Source of the DNA: Hofstenia miamia
Lineage: Eukaryota > Xenacoelomorpha > Acoela > Hofsteniidae
DNA: 64,000 bases
Assembly: GCA_900660155.1 (NCBI GenBank)
Contig: CABFPE010000130.1
Span: forward strand, 947,247-1,011,246
Direction: 5' to 3'
In this document: positions 12,732 through 24,538 of the stretch, in pieces
Layout: each line of letters starts with the position of its first letter
How positions within the stretch are numbered: position 1 is the stretch's first letter
Notes under the pieces: model-generated
Databases searched by the model: none
Seen by the model: the letters and a program-made list of their open reading frames with translations, nothing else
Told to the model about the DNA's origin: nothing
Made by a program: the position numbers and the translations under genes

Positions 12732-15151
12732 CTAAAAATAGAATTTTACAAAACTAACAAAGAATCGATGTTGTAATTTATTGGCATAATTGGGTACTAA
12801 ATAATTGCTGTTTGTAATTTTTTGCCCATTTTAATGACTTTTTCACAGGTGAGGGCTCTCTTGTCACCCCTCTGTATCCGCCATTAGTAATGATATCAAC
12901 CTATCACGAAATCTTTTTATGTTTTATAATTTCTTAAAATTTTGGAAAATTTGCACAAATATTTTTTTGAATGAGTTGTTTTCACATTAGAACCACATTA
13001 TTAATATTTTGGAAAGAAATGTATTTTTATTCTTCAAGTTAATCGAAATGGAAAATGTATGAATAAAATCAAATAATATTTTCCAAAAATTATTGAATAT
13101 AAAAATAATTTTTTCCTTAATAAAGAAAATTTTGCAATTTATTTTAAATAATATTTAAATGGACAGCTGACGTAGTAAGCTAATTAAATCTAACAAACCC
13201 TTGCGATTCATGCAATTTACAAAATTGATATTCTAAATGTCAGTTATTATCAAATATATATAATAACAATGCATAATATTACAAATAAGTTAGACATTCC
13301 ATTTCTAATTAAAAATATTTTTTTGTAAAAGCACATTTGGCAAGACACACTTATCTTTAATTAGTCATGCAGAATTGTTATTTAAATGTGTGCACATTGC
13401 TGATAAAGAATGATTTGTGTTTGGATAACTTCTATTTTAATTATTTAGTAAATTTGTAAAACAGAGTTCTTTTAACTTTCTTTAAAAAAGGACAGTGATT
13501 GTACCATTTAAACAGAAATGGACTCAATCAAAGCTAAGTACAATGTTGATTTCTGATTAGAAGGTTTTTGCTAACATATGACTATCCTTTGTATTTGTTA
13601 ACAACAAAAAAGACAATTATTTGTTACGTTCGTTACGAAATGTCAATGAAATTGACAATAAAATATAAAGGATTAGCTTATGTAAATAAATAAGTCTGCA
13701 TTATGTAAATATTATGGAGAATAGTAGACCCTTGAAAAGTTGACAATGCATATTGAAAAAGGAAACTCTTGAAAATATAAATTTCGATTCAAGATATTAT
13801 TTATTATATTTTCCCAACTGCAATTATGTATCCCACATCTAAGACTAGAAACTTCCATTGAGTTAACTACATATTGTTAGATAAAAGGCCTTAAATTTCT
13901 ATTACTTTGTAGCACTTTGGAAACTTAGATTACATTCAATCCTATGCAATATACTGAGCTGAAGACTTCAGAAATTATGTATATTTTGATAAAATAGAAA
14001 CAAAAATAAAGGAGTCCATAAGGTTTCCTGACAATATAAAAAATTTTGACAAAAACAGTCTATGAGATATCTTGCGAGATTTTTTGTTTTTTGTTTTATA
14101 CATCATTTCCTTTTCAAAAACTCTGATGATAGAAGAGAAGTGATTCCTCCCACTTCTCAAGAAAACGGATATTCAGACTAAACGAAACTACAAAACTCAG
14201 CATGATAGATCTCGACCATCATATCCTTCCATTCGTGCATAACACAAGAAATTTATGCAGACAGGGACTGTTTTCAGTAAAGAGAGTTTAAAATGCATGG
14301 TTATAAAATATATCACAAGGAGACTTTGTGAACATCCTGTATTCTAATCAATAAGCTGCATTTATGCTATGCAAATAGATAAAAAGCAAATAGAAACTGA
14401 CTTAGTTGTATAACTATATACTTTATATTACATTGTTAGGGGTCCAGACATAAATTATTTTATTGTGAAATAATCGGCAAATTAAAGAAATGCCAAGCAA
14501 GTTTTATAAATATATATCCGTAAGCCTTTCTACATAAATTTGAAATGTGATTTAAGTGTAAGCATGGTTAGCAGTGACAGATGTTCTCAAATTAATTTGA
14601 CAGCCTACATTATTGATATGCTTCTATCAATACATTATTACCATGAAAAAATGATGTTTTTGGCGCCGGATCAGATGTAAAAAACCTGTTTTCGACATTA
14701 TCATGATTATTTCCGTCGTTGTGAAGAATAACCTCAAACTAACCAATCACTAATATCAGAAAAATATTTTTTTCATGAAGTAAATTAAAAAAAATTGTTA
14801 ACTTAGCACGCTCTATCATCTATAGAGCATATGGTATTGTTTCTTTAACAAGTTAATTATTCATCTTTTCCTTAAAAATTTTGTTGCAGAAATTTGAATA
14901 AATATAACACACCCTAGATCTATTTAATAACAACAAAAGCCTCGTTTTTGTCAACGTTGACGTATTTAGGACCCTACACCAAATATTTCCTTACTGAGGA
15001 TTGAAAAGAATGTGTTCACATGATTCTCCATGTAATATTTTGATAGGTGTGCTATTAATTTCATTTTTGCTTTCCTCGCAATACGTCTCAAAAACTCATG
15101 ATTGTTACATGATTGAATTCAAAAAAATATAATTAGTTAAAAAAAGCTTAC

Positions 15152-15272
15152 TAGAAGATCACTTTGATAGTTAGAAGTCTGGTTGCTCTCTGATGAATTT
15201 AACTGCTGAAGTGAGGAACATATGGTCGACTTGAGGTTTGTGAGCTGTTTATTCATCAAGCAAATGTTTTGA
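15152..15272 (-). CDS. exon with likely start codon, same gene
   Basis: The minus strand has acceptor GAGTATTTAG, an open frame of 40 codons and donor CTA|GTAAGC in phase 0. Within it an ATG at 15256 gives MNKQLTNLKSTICSSLQQL and then a Ser/Asn/Gln-rich stretch (NSSESNQTSNYQSDLL). The start may be this ATG, with upstream exons noncoding, or the frame may come in from an earlier exon. Joined to 12576-12731 it gives a low-complexity N-terminus followed by a helical segment. The product is unknown. The intron between the two would be about 2.4 kb, typical of the spacing seen here. Confidence 0.62.
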
Positions 15273-16053
15273 CTAAATACTCAAGATTCGTAAACTTTTC
15301 ACGGTAAGCTATGTTTTCTTAAAGTCTATACTGTACATATTAAATATATTTCAAATTAGCAAAATTAACACGGAAATAGGAAATCAGCATTAAATTTTGT
15401 TAATTAATTGTAACTGTTGTTTTGTGACTGCTTTCACATTTAGTTAAAATTATCTTTATTGAGGATCTTTCCCACGAGAAGTTGTTTTACAATGAAATCT
15501 TGATCTCTCATTGAAAAGTTGTTTATCGTAAATTGAAATGATCTCTTTATGTTGGCACAGTATATAGCAATAACGTATCCCTGATAACAAAACACATGTT
15601 TTTCATTAATACTTAAATAAATGATTTTATCCGGATTAAGCACTTTAGAAATTTCTACATAAGGACTATTTCAACAAGGTGCAAAATATCTGATATTTAT
15701 GTATTTTACAATTCAGTGTAGATTCAAACGCTTAATATTAATTAATCCAAACATTTCTTACAATTAGCGATGTTTTATATAAAACGAATTTAAATGCTCC
15801 TAATTCAATTTCTAACAAAGAGTTCTCAAATCTGAATACCTCACTGGAGAAAATTGTTTGAAAATATGGACAAAGCGTTTTGATACTTTACTGATACTAT
15901 TGGCAGTTTAAGGTTAATTAAGGTTTTTTAGGGATGCGCAAGTCAAACATTACTTCATACTACAAAAGTAGACAACTATGTATTTTCTACAATGTATGCA
16001 TTTTTATTCTGAATGTCAACTATTTTTGTTATTTGGTATCATTTAGATCTTAC

Positions 16054-16110
16054 CTACATGACGTCAAACGCAGTTGGAAGCGCAGAGAAATTTATTTTTA
16101 AACTTTGTCT
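16054..16110 (-). promoter_or_regulatory. candidate first noncoding exon with CRE
   Basis: A perfect TGACGTCA palindrome (the cyclic-AMP response element core) lies at 16059-16066, next to CpG-containing sequence (AAACGCAG, AAGCGCAG), and a minus-strand donor CATGTAG|GTAAGATC follows at 16053. It sits 780 bases upstream of the exon at 15152-15272. This could be the 5' end of that gene. A single 8-mer in 64 kb has a chance explanation. Confidence 0.25.
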
Positions 16111-16784
16111 GAAACTGTAACAAAAATTAGCATTTTGTTTATAAATGTCTGTGACACAAACATAAATCGTTTATTATAAAAATAACATCTACTCATGGTG
16201 ACAAATAAACCAGGCTTCCACCTGGAAAGCAGAATGCGGGATTTAGAATTTAGAGGGGAACTAAACGCAGAAAACTTGAATTGTAATTTTTGCTAATGTT
16301 TTGTTTTCATACTATATACTCACAAGTATTGGAACACTATATATATCAATATATATTTCTGGTTAAATCAAAAGTGAAATGAATGCACAATTTAGCAGGA
16401 TTATTGACTATTCTTTAAAAAGTTAAGGGTTTACAAAGTTTCATTAATTTACACAGATGTCTTAGAGAAAAGTCCATACAATATTGCAAATACACCATTA
16501 CATTGTTGATTATATTATAACATTAATCAGATTAATAAGATTTATGCAAAATCAATATAGTTATATTTCTAAAAATTCTGAGTGAATTTTATACCAACTT
16601 TTAGAAGTCCCAAAATTTTGCAAGGATACTCAATTTTTTTATTATATTTGAATTCAATAAATACGAAAAGAAGAGCTTAAGTGCACCGCTGAGCCGGATC
16701 ATTGAGAAAATATGCACATAATCAAAATATCATTGAAAAATAAATTCGTAAGAAAAAAACCCATCTAGCTACAAATAGTCAATA

Positions 16785-16786
<2 letters not shown>

Positions 16787-16847
<61 letters not shown>
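16787..16847. repeat. (TA)n array, left flank of mariner-like element
   Basis: About 60 bases of TA. A second TA array flanks the other end of the transposon (18081-18110), so the element inserted into a TA microsatellite and the TA target duplication cannot be told from the array. Confidence 0.95.
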
Positions 16848-16848
<1 letters not shown>

Positions 16849-16850
16849 GT

Positions 16851-18076
16851 GGTGTGCCAAAAGTAGCTTGACTTTCTAAATTAAAATAACTTTTTATTTA
16901 TATGAAAGCAAACAATAATATATGTAAATAAACAAACTCTAATAAGGAGAAATACAGATATATTAAAACAAATGTTCAAATAGTTCTTCATTCTATTCAA
17001 TAGTAATTTCACATCTTGGTATCATATTCTGGACAGCTCGATGTAATTCATCAATGTTAAGTAAATCAACTTCTTGCATAATCCTCCTTTTTAAATCATC
17101 CAGGTTGTTTGGAATGTATGTATGATATACCCGTGACTTCAGAGTAGACCACAAATAAAAGTTAAGTGGACTCAGGTCAGGTGATCTAGGAGGCCATGCA
17201 TGATCAAAACCTCTGCCAATAACACGCTCAGCTGGCAACTGCGTGCTGATAAAATCCCTGGCTTGTTTGGAGTAGTGTAGTGGCGCACCGTCATGCTGAA
17301 AAATAACAGACTGCATTTTTCGTTTCTGTCTTAGTTGTGGAAACATATGGTAATGGAGCAAACTCGTATAATTATCCTGATTTACTTTACCCTGAAAAAA
17401 TGGCTTTAGCACATAATTTGCACTGAATGCTATTCACACTCATAATTTTTCCTGGTGCAAACCTTCTGTTGTTACTTGCCGAGGGTTCTCAGACACCTAT
17501 ATGGCACAATTATGATGGTTGACCATTCTATCCATAGGAAAATAGGCCTAATCTGACCAGAGCACATTATTGAGCAAATTAGCATTAGCTAAAATCCATT
17601 GTGCAAATTCGAGACGGTAATGATAGTCTGATTCAGTGATAGTTTGATGCAAGGCAAACACTTTTCTTTGGAATTGTAGTAGCGCAGCAATAGAAGAAGA
17701 ACTAGCATGGCCATGCACATTTGTATTTTGCAGAGTTTTCAGCACACTCATTACCATTGGTTTCCGGTCTTCTTGGAGCAATGGTCTCCCTGATTTAGCA
17801 GCATTGTGCAAGGATTTTGTCTTTTCAAATTTTCTTGTCATGTTAGTGACAGCTGTAATAGAAAAATAGTCTTTGTGGAGGTGGTGTATTGTTTTGTATG
17901 TAGGTAATGCCGCTGTGTCTAAATCCATGTCTAAAGTTAAAAAGTACTGGAAAAATAACAAATTTGTTATTTTTAACATAAATTCCTTTTATATAGTTAT
18001 AAAATGACGAAATATTTCATCATCTTTTCTGTGTTTGTTTGAATTTTAGCTTAAAAGTCAAGTTACTTTTGACACC

Positions 18077-18079
<3 letters not shown>
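16851..18079 (-). mobile_element. Tc1/mariner-like transposon with both TIRs
   Basis: An element of about 1.23 kb. The left end, GGTGTGCCAAAAGTAGCTTG at 16851, pairs with the right end, whose reverse complement reads GGGTGTCAAAAGTAACTTGA, with a few mismatches over about 25 bases. Both ends abut TA arrays, matching TA target preference. It holds one minus-strand transposase gene in two open segments (16993-17412 and 17548-17979). The length and layout are near full size for the superfamily, so this is an almost complete but inactive copy. Confidence 0.92.
16993..17979 (-). pseudogene. Tc1/mariner-superfamily DDE transposase, inactivated
   Basis: The N-terminal segment (17548-17979) has helix-turn-helix-like sequence (TNMTRKFEKTKSLHN, KSGRPLL) and ends at RLEFAQWILAN and VLWSD, the first catalytic aspartate. 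The C-terminal segment (16993-17412) has FQHDGAPLHYS with the second aspartate and WPPRSPDLSPLNFYLW, where the third acidic residue is expected. At that site the sequence reads N, not D or E, with 42 residues between positions, close to the DD41D group. In-frame stops separate the two segments. The transposase is therefore broken twice over: by stops and by the lost metal ligand. It would have cut and pasted the element through the paired ends. Confidence 0.9.

Positions 18080-18080
<1 letters not shown>

Positions 18081-18110
<30 letters not shown>
18081..18110. repeat. (TA)n array, right flank of mariner-like element
   Basis: Thirty bases of TA directly after the right terminal repeat. A single N lies just beyond at 18127. 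Confidence 0.95.
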
Positions 18111-18113
<3 letters not shown>

Positions 18114-18127
18114 TAAATTGATAAAAA

Positions 18128-20170
18128 NCAAAAACATATATTAATGTACACTAGCGGCTTCCTGAAAATCCCCTCGTTTGTGGGAAAACTACAGCCTCAA
18201 ATTTGACAAGTGTAGAGTTCATAATTACATCAACGTAAATTTTTATCGACCATGACATTTCCACAAAATATTTCATTTCTATATTAATACAATTTACTAC
18301 CCTACGATATTTATAAAAATTTATTGTTAGCAGGTTAATATTTTCAAAAATAGTTTGTTTTTAGGAAGATATTCTATATATCAATAGAAATATTTTATAA
18401 ATTTCTATCTATTCTAATCGTATTGGGCTAATATAAAAAATATGAGGTATTAAAATAAGGTAATTTTATTCTTAATTTTTTATATTTATTTAGAAAAAAT
18501 CTAACTTTAGTGGTGGATAAATAAGAACTACTACGATAGAACTTATTGATGGCATTCCTAAAACATTAAAATATTCAACATGTACATATAGAAATTTCAA
18601 TAATATATTATAAGCTATAACTAATTCGCCTGAAAATTGAAAATCTGTAGTAAAAAATTTATTAAATCCGTAAACATTTTAGTAGATGCTCTATCAAACT
18701 CCGATAAATTTAATCTTTTGAGAGAAGGTAAATTACGACATAATGTAGTGTAAGAGGTGCAAAAATACTGCATTGATTAAATAGAACATTCAAAATAACT
18801 TTAACAAATTAAAAATATATAGATTTGCACTTTTTCATAAGCATGTTATCAACTTACACAAACATAATTTCATTTAATATAATTACAATTTTAGAACTTT
18901 CGTAACCGAAACTACGACTAATATTTATAATAATATTTTCTTTAATAATCTCCTTAGCACTTTCTGCACACTAATAGCATCCGGTAAAGTGGGAATTTAT
19001 ACGCCCATTGTTTCTAACATCACGCATTCTATTTCTTACATTATTTTATAAATCCAAACTAATTCAAAACCTCTAAAGGGACAGCAGGTAGTTTCCCATG
19101 CTACGCCTGCTGCAAAAATACACTGTAATGTAGATTTTGAACACATGAAAATTAACCCTCTTTTAAGTTATAACCTTTGGATTCACCAGACAATTTTTAC
19201 AGATAGAATTTGATTGTAGTCTTTAAAATATCCCTCGAACATAAACAATCAAAATGCAGTCAACATAAACATTTTTACAGAAGAGGCTTTGCAAATTTTT
19301 AAAAATTTTTAAGTTTTCATTTAACAAATTTGATTATTTTGTTTAAATCAAGGGATGATATGCATGATTATTAAAAAATAAAATATGTTTGCTTCCACAA
19401 TCAGGAATCCACTCATTAAGTAGGTATACTTTAAAAATCTTGGTTGAACTTGAATTTTTGATGAGAGAATAATAATACACATGTACATGTACGTGTATAT
19501 ATATATATATATATATATATTATGACCGTTATATTAATTAAATTTCGTACCTGCATCCACTTTACACGTAATAAGTTAACTTATCCCGAACAAAATTAGC
19601 ACATTGACTTTGTTTTATTAAATCAAAAGCCTTATGTCAGAAAATACTACACATGCAACACTATATATATGAATTCAAGTTTTAATTTTCAAATATTTTT
19701 ACACTACGTGTAAGGAAATAAAAACATTAAATTTGCCACTTGTTATTTTTCTCTACTGAACTCATAAGGGATAAATGAATGTACGTGAGGAAGAATCAAC
19801 TTTCCGCTGTGGCAAATAGGTTTATTCATCTAAAAAAGAATTAAAATAGAGTTTCTTAATGACTAAATATTGTCTTTAACCATTAGCTTATTTTTGGAAG
19901 AATACTCGTATGTTTAAGCATGTTGCTTATGGTAAAATTTTATCCCAACAATGAATAAAAGTTAATTCGTATATAAATTAACTTACCCTGTGAATTCCAG
20001 TAATTAAGTGTTTCGCAACCAAATTACTTTATAATGTGTCACATTTGTGACAACATAGCAAATGCATACAATTTCTCGAAATTCTTTATTTCCAATTTAG
20101 TTTCTAATTTTAATTCAAAAAACGGAATTATAACTAGAAAGAAAGTGTAAGGATAACAATACATTTGATG
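18128..20170. other. AT-rich DNA, no gene seen
   Basis: No exon or mobile element could be supported here. A (TA)n tract lies at 19497-19521 after ACATGTACATGTACGTG. Confidence 0.4.
19497..19521. repeat. (TA)n microsatellite
   Basis: TA tract of about 25 bases. Confidence 0.95.
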
Positions 20171-20311
20171 TTATGAATTAAATTGAATTTTCTTAGACAG
20201 TGCCAAAACAATATAAAGTCCATTAATCCCATGGGTTGTCTTTGAAACCGTTTCAATTGATAGGTTGTTCTTTGAGCAATACAGACATTCAGCTCCATCA
20301 AAAAACAAAGG
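20171..20311 (-). CDS. possible alternative last exon, unknown protein
   Basis: The minus strand has an AG (ACTAATTAG) followed by 46 open codons and TAA: PLFFDGAECLYCSKNN with a CxxC pair, then SIETVSKTTHGINGLYIV. The composition is coding-like and the phase is 0, like the exon at 21164-21334. Another minus frame is also open across this stretch (starting with an ATG at 20385), so the frame is not certain. It could be a downstream alternative end of the 21.2 kb gene or unrelated. No polyadenylation signal close by. Confidence 0.33.
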   Translation of the reverse strand, partial: PLFFDGAECLYCSKNNLSIETVSKTTHGINGLYIVLALSKKIQFNS

Positions 20312-21014
20312 CTAATTAGTGGATCTGTGATATACATTATTAAAAATGTATTCAGATTTTGGAACAGAAAAGTCTTTGTGTTCATAGAAGCACTATATGT
20401 AATGCGCCTCCTTTTGTCATTTTCAGACTGGGACTTGCTTTTTCAAACAGTTGTAGAATAATAGCAGACTTTAATCAAATTTACTGCTAGAGGTTAACGA
20501 TTAGTGTATAAAACGCTTTCAAAAATTTATCACTTCTAAGACATGTATTCCCATTAAATAATCATTATATATTACCTAATTGCCTGATATGGTAAGAATT
20601 TGGAATGATTCAAAAAATCCCCATTTGACAATTATAAATGAAATCCTACAATAAAGGGATAGTCCACTATGGAATGGAAGAGCGCATTTTATTTACTCAA
20701 GTGCACCAATATGTGTAGGATTTCATAGTAAAGAATTAACGTTTTGATTAATTTTGTTGTTCCACTTTGATATCGATTATTCGTAGGATTTTGCTTTGAA
20801 TTCAGATTAGGAAATTGCTCTTATACTTAATAATTTAATAAAAAACTTTCAGTGATTTAAGTTTAAGTATGAGTAAATATAAATAAACGGCGCTTACCGA
20901 GTTGTTTCCTCTATCGTAGGCATGGTATCAGATGAAAACAGCATTTATTTGTGGTACCCTAAAAATTCTTTTTAAGAAAATACATTTTTCACTAGGAGTA
21001 ATTGTTACAATTGT

Positions 21015-21042
21015 ATAATATATATATATATATATATATATA
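21015..21042. repeat. (TA)n microsatellite
   Basis: TA tract of about 28 bases just beyond the probable 3' end of the minus-strand exon at 21164-21334. Confidence 0.95.
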
Positions 21043-21079
21043 GCTCAAGTCGAAGAAGTGGCCACATTATAAGCACATT

Positions 21080-21085
21080 TTTAAT
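21080..21085 (-). terminator. possible polyadenylation signal ATTAAA
   Basis: Minus-strand ATTAAA, the commonest variant signal, 79 bases after the stop codon at 21164. The position fits a short 3' untranslated region. Confidence 0.35.
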
Positions 21086-21163
21086 AACAAACGAAGGACA
21101 AATAGAGGTTTATAAAATATATTTGAAAATATAATTGTCTCAGCTTGTAACCTGGTGACAAAG

Positions 21164-21334
21164 CTATCTGACAAGTTTGCTATGCAAAGCGTGACACGCA
21201 GATAAACGTCTTGAAACTGAATCCATTAAGCGGACTCTAACTTCTTGAGATACTTGGTGTTGCGATTCAAAGATGCAACTCTTTAATTCTTTCAGATTTG
21301 TGGGATTTTTTTCCTCGGCAAAATCCTTCAGAAT
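21164..21334 (-). CDS. last coding exon, unknown helical protein
   Basis: The minus strand shows acceptor CATGTTTGGCAG and then 56 open codons to TAG, entering in phase 0. The peptide (ILKDFAEEKNPTNLKELKSC, then SQHQVSQEVRVRLMDSVSRR and ACHALHSKLVR) is charged and amphipathic, has mixed codon use, and looks strongly coding. No transmembrane segment or known motif is seen. Its upstream exons should lie above 21334, but none was found with equal confidence. A (TA)n tract lies in the intron just upstream. A GT within the last codons could in principle allow skipping of the stop toward the 20.2 kb exon, but it is a poor donor. Confidence 0.62.
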   Translation of the reverse strand: MLKDFAEEKNPTNLKELKSCIFESQHQVSQEVRVRLMDSVSRRLSACHALHSKLVR

Positions 21335-21421
21335 CTGCCAAACATGCATTTAAATTTAAATATAGTGTGAAAATTAATGATAGTCAAATTTTGAAAAAAT
21401 GGCAACTTTTTTTACTTGAGC

Positions 21422-21442
21422 TATATATATATATATATATAT
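21422..21442. repeat. (TA)n microsatellite
   Basis: Short TA tract followed by a T run. Confidence 0.9.
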
Positions 21443-22216
21443 TTTTTTTCAAATCTTCTCATAAACCTGCATCTCTTGTTGTTGCTGATGATAGAAATAT
21501 CACACAGAATAACTAATTTGATTCAATAATGGAAATTAAAATTTCGAGTGATATAAAACGTCATCATTTTGATAAAAAATATGAATGACGATATATTGGC
21601 AATTTCCAAAGAAATAATTTATTAGGTGAATTAAATAAATTTAAACGCTCAAATGGAAATGCAACATCTATTGTTAATGCGAAGACAGTTAAATTGTATC
21701 ATATATCAATTCAGAAAAGCGCATAGTCCTAAATCTGACAAAGCTGCAGTTTCTCGTATAAATTCGAAATTCTAAAATATATTTCGCCTTGCTCAATCCT
21801 GTGGTAAAATCCTATATAATTTCTATACCATCTGCTTTTGTAAACATAAATTAATAAATACCACAACATGTTTTTATTATAATAAAATACATTTCCACAA
21901 TGGTAATAAAATTAGATTTGTTATTGCTGTCAATAGAATTTTTGCCACGAGGAATTTATCGATTTATACATATAGTTTAAAGTTATTAATTCAATTGTAT
22001 ATGCTGTGGTATAAATAACAGATATAAAATATAAAAGACACAATCAATTTCTGCATTTATTGAAATTTTTTAGTCAATAATGCGTCACAATACAAACATG
22101 TCATGTTATAAATTCAATTTATTGAAATGTTTGCTGTCATATTTGAAATATTGATTATAATCCATCAATATCTATCAAAGCAACGATTGAAAACTTAAAG
22201 AAAAAATTCAAATCAG

Positions 22217-22237
22217 TATATATATATATATATATAA
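22217..22237. repeat. (TA)n microsatellite
   Basis: Short TA tract. Confidence 0.9.
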
Positions 22238-23922
22238 TAAAAAGATAAATGCAATCTCAGAGGATTATTGTTTCAATTATTTTCTCTGTTACAGTCCTAA
22301 ATGAACATAATTTAAATTTAGTAAGCTCAATGTTTTTAAGAAGCACCTTCTGTAGCTACTCCTCATTTCATAGAGGCGCTAATATTTCTCTTTCCTTCAA
22401 TTATTACTGATTTCAATTGAAGATAACTCTTTCGAAAGTAATAAATCACCCCAATCTTTGTAATATAGCACTTTGAATTATTTTTCTAAAGTAAATATTT
22501 AGATATAATGCGTTTAATAACATTTCTGGCTTCACTGAAATTACTAATCTCTATGTACGAAAATAGATATTTGATAAATTTAGATAGAACCTTATATTTG
22601 CTAAGCAAATATGTTTGATTGTAGGGATATAGATATTTTGTCCATATTTTCGTAACTTTAGGTAAGTATAGTTGCTATCATTAACTGCTTACGTGGTTAT
22701 TCAAAATGCTAGTGTTGCAGTAATGTAAATGAAATAAAGAAGGTCAGTTAACGAGCTCAATATCACGCTAATCTTGATTGCTTACATATAACTAGATACC
22801 GTATATGTAATTTTTTTGACAATCTGATAATAAAATTTAATAAATAGTAGAAATTAAGAAATCTGAATATGAACATATACCACTAAATGGATCAATGACA
22901 TTTTAAGAAATCACATAGGGTCATTTCAAAAGTCTTCAAACACATTTCAGAAAGTCTTAGGCAACACTATGCCCTCTGTTAGGCTTGCCTTATCGAAAAC
23001 ATTAAAATAAAATCCATGTTTTCACTAAAGAATTCGTATCCCAAATTTCGTTTTTGATAGTACTCTAGTATTGATTTTCAACGCTTGGAACATTAGAAAT
23101 TTGTCTAAACACTTTCTAAATTAGAAATTTGTTAAAATACAAGTAAATAAATGTGTTTTAAGAAAAATACGATTTTTAAGAATAAAATAAAAAAAGTCTA
23201 GCAAATTTTAATACTTTAATAACATTTGAATTTTGGCGCACAAGTAGGAAAATAGTTTCTTTGCCAAATAAAGAATAGATGAAGCAAAATTACTGTTATT
23301 GCTTGAATTTTTCTGATAAAGTGGTATACTACTTTTTATCCTAGTGTTGGAAAGCTCGTAAGAAATTACAACTACATGTATGATTAATATGTGTTTACTT
23401 GCAACCATTCCAATGGATATTTAATTAAAAGTTGAAAATATATTTTTTCAAGCAGATTTTGAAAACTGATTGTATTGATTTTCTGTCCCTAAATCAATGA
23501 ATTTCACTAAGGTATTGAGGTGTAACTAATTAGTCTGAATCAATTATAGGTACCATGGGAAATCCGCAATTACAACTTGCAAAAATATTTCTATGGAGCT
23601 AGGCATAATCATTTGAGGCTTGGTGATACATACATGAGTAACCTAAACAAATCCGTTTATCATAGAATATTTGTATTTTGCATGATTAATCTCAAGATAA
23701 TGGCAGGTTAATAAGTTTATAAGTTTTCAGATAAATTGGTAATTGCTCATCAAATTTATCGTTTTTTAATTGAGTATGATGTTTCTGTTGGATCAATCTT
23801 ATCACTGATTTGGAAATTAAGAAACTTAAGCGAATAATGTTTTAAAAGAGTGTTTGTAAACCCATTTATGTGAAAAATAATGTGGTGATCCTAGTTTTTT
23901 GCCATTCATTTTCGGAAATCAT

Positions 23923-23925
<3 letters not shown>

Positions 23926-23971
<46 letters not shown>
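23926..23971. repeat. (TA)n microsatellite
   Basis: TA tract of about 46 bases. Confidence 0.95.
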
Positions 23972-23974
<3 letters not shown>

Positions 23975-24486
23975 AGGCATAACTGCAGCTAGTTTACTCT
24001 ATGCAATTTTCCTACTACCAAGCTATGAAAAATGGTGTATATAAAATTATTTGATTTCTTGAATAGAAAAAACTGCAAATGGGCAAATAGAGTTTGAAGT
24101 TAAATACGCTTTTATCAATCCACGCCTGGCGGAAATTCCTTGGTAAATTTTAAATTCTTTTTCTAAATAACTAAATGAAACGAACATCGTTAAAATGTTC
24201 AGACAAAAAGCAGATGTTTCAATTGAAACATTTATATCGATATTTATGACTGCTCTTTGACTATTTGCTTTGTTAATGACCTAAACAAATATTTCAAAGT
24301 CATGGAAACCGGAAAGATCGTAGGCTTTCTTAGATAATTTCCTAGAAGATAAGGAGCCATCACATAAAGAAATGCAGCACAAGATCAGTGAAACGTATGC
24401 TATAGCGATATACTTGTTATTTCACATTTATCTGATAATTTAGACATGAATGTGAAAAACCAATTCTCGAAAACGATTTAACATTC

Positions 24487-24489
<3 letters not shown>

Positions 24490-24521
<32 letters not shown>

Positions 24522-24538
24522 NNNNNNNNNNNNATATA
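24490..24538. repeat. (TA)n microsatellite with 12-base gap
   Basis: TA tract interrupted by twelve N at 24522-24533. The array is collapsed or unresolved in the assembly, so open frames through it are artefacts. Confidence 0.95.
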
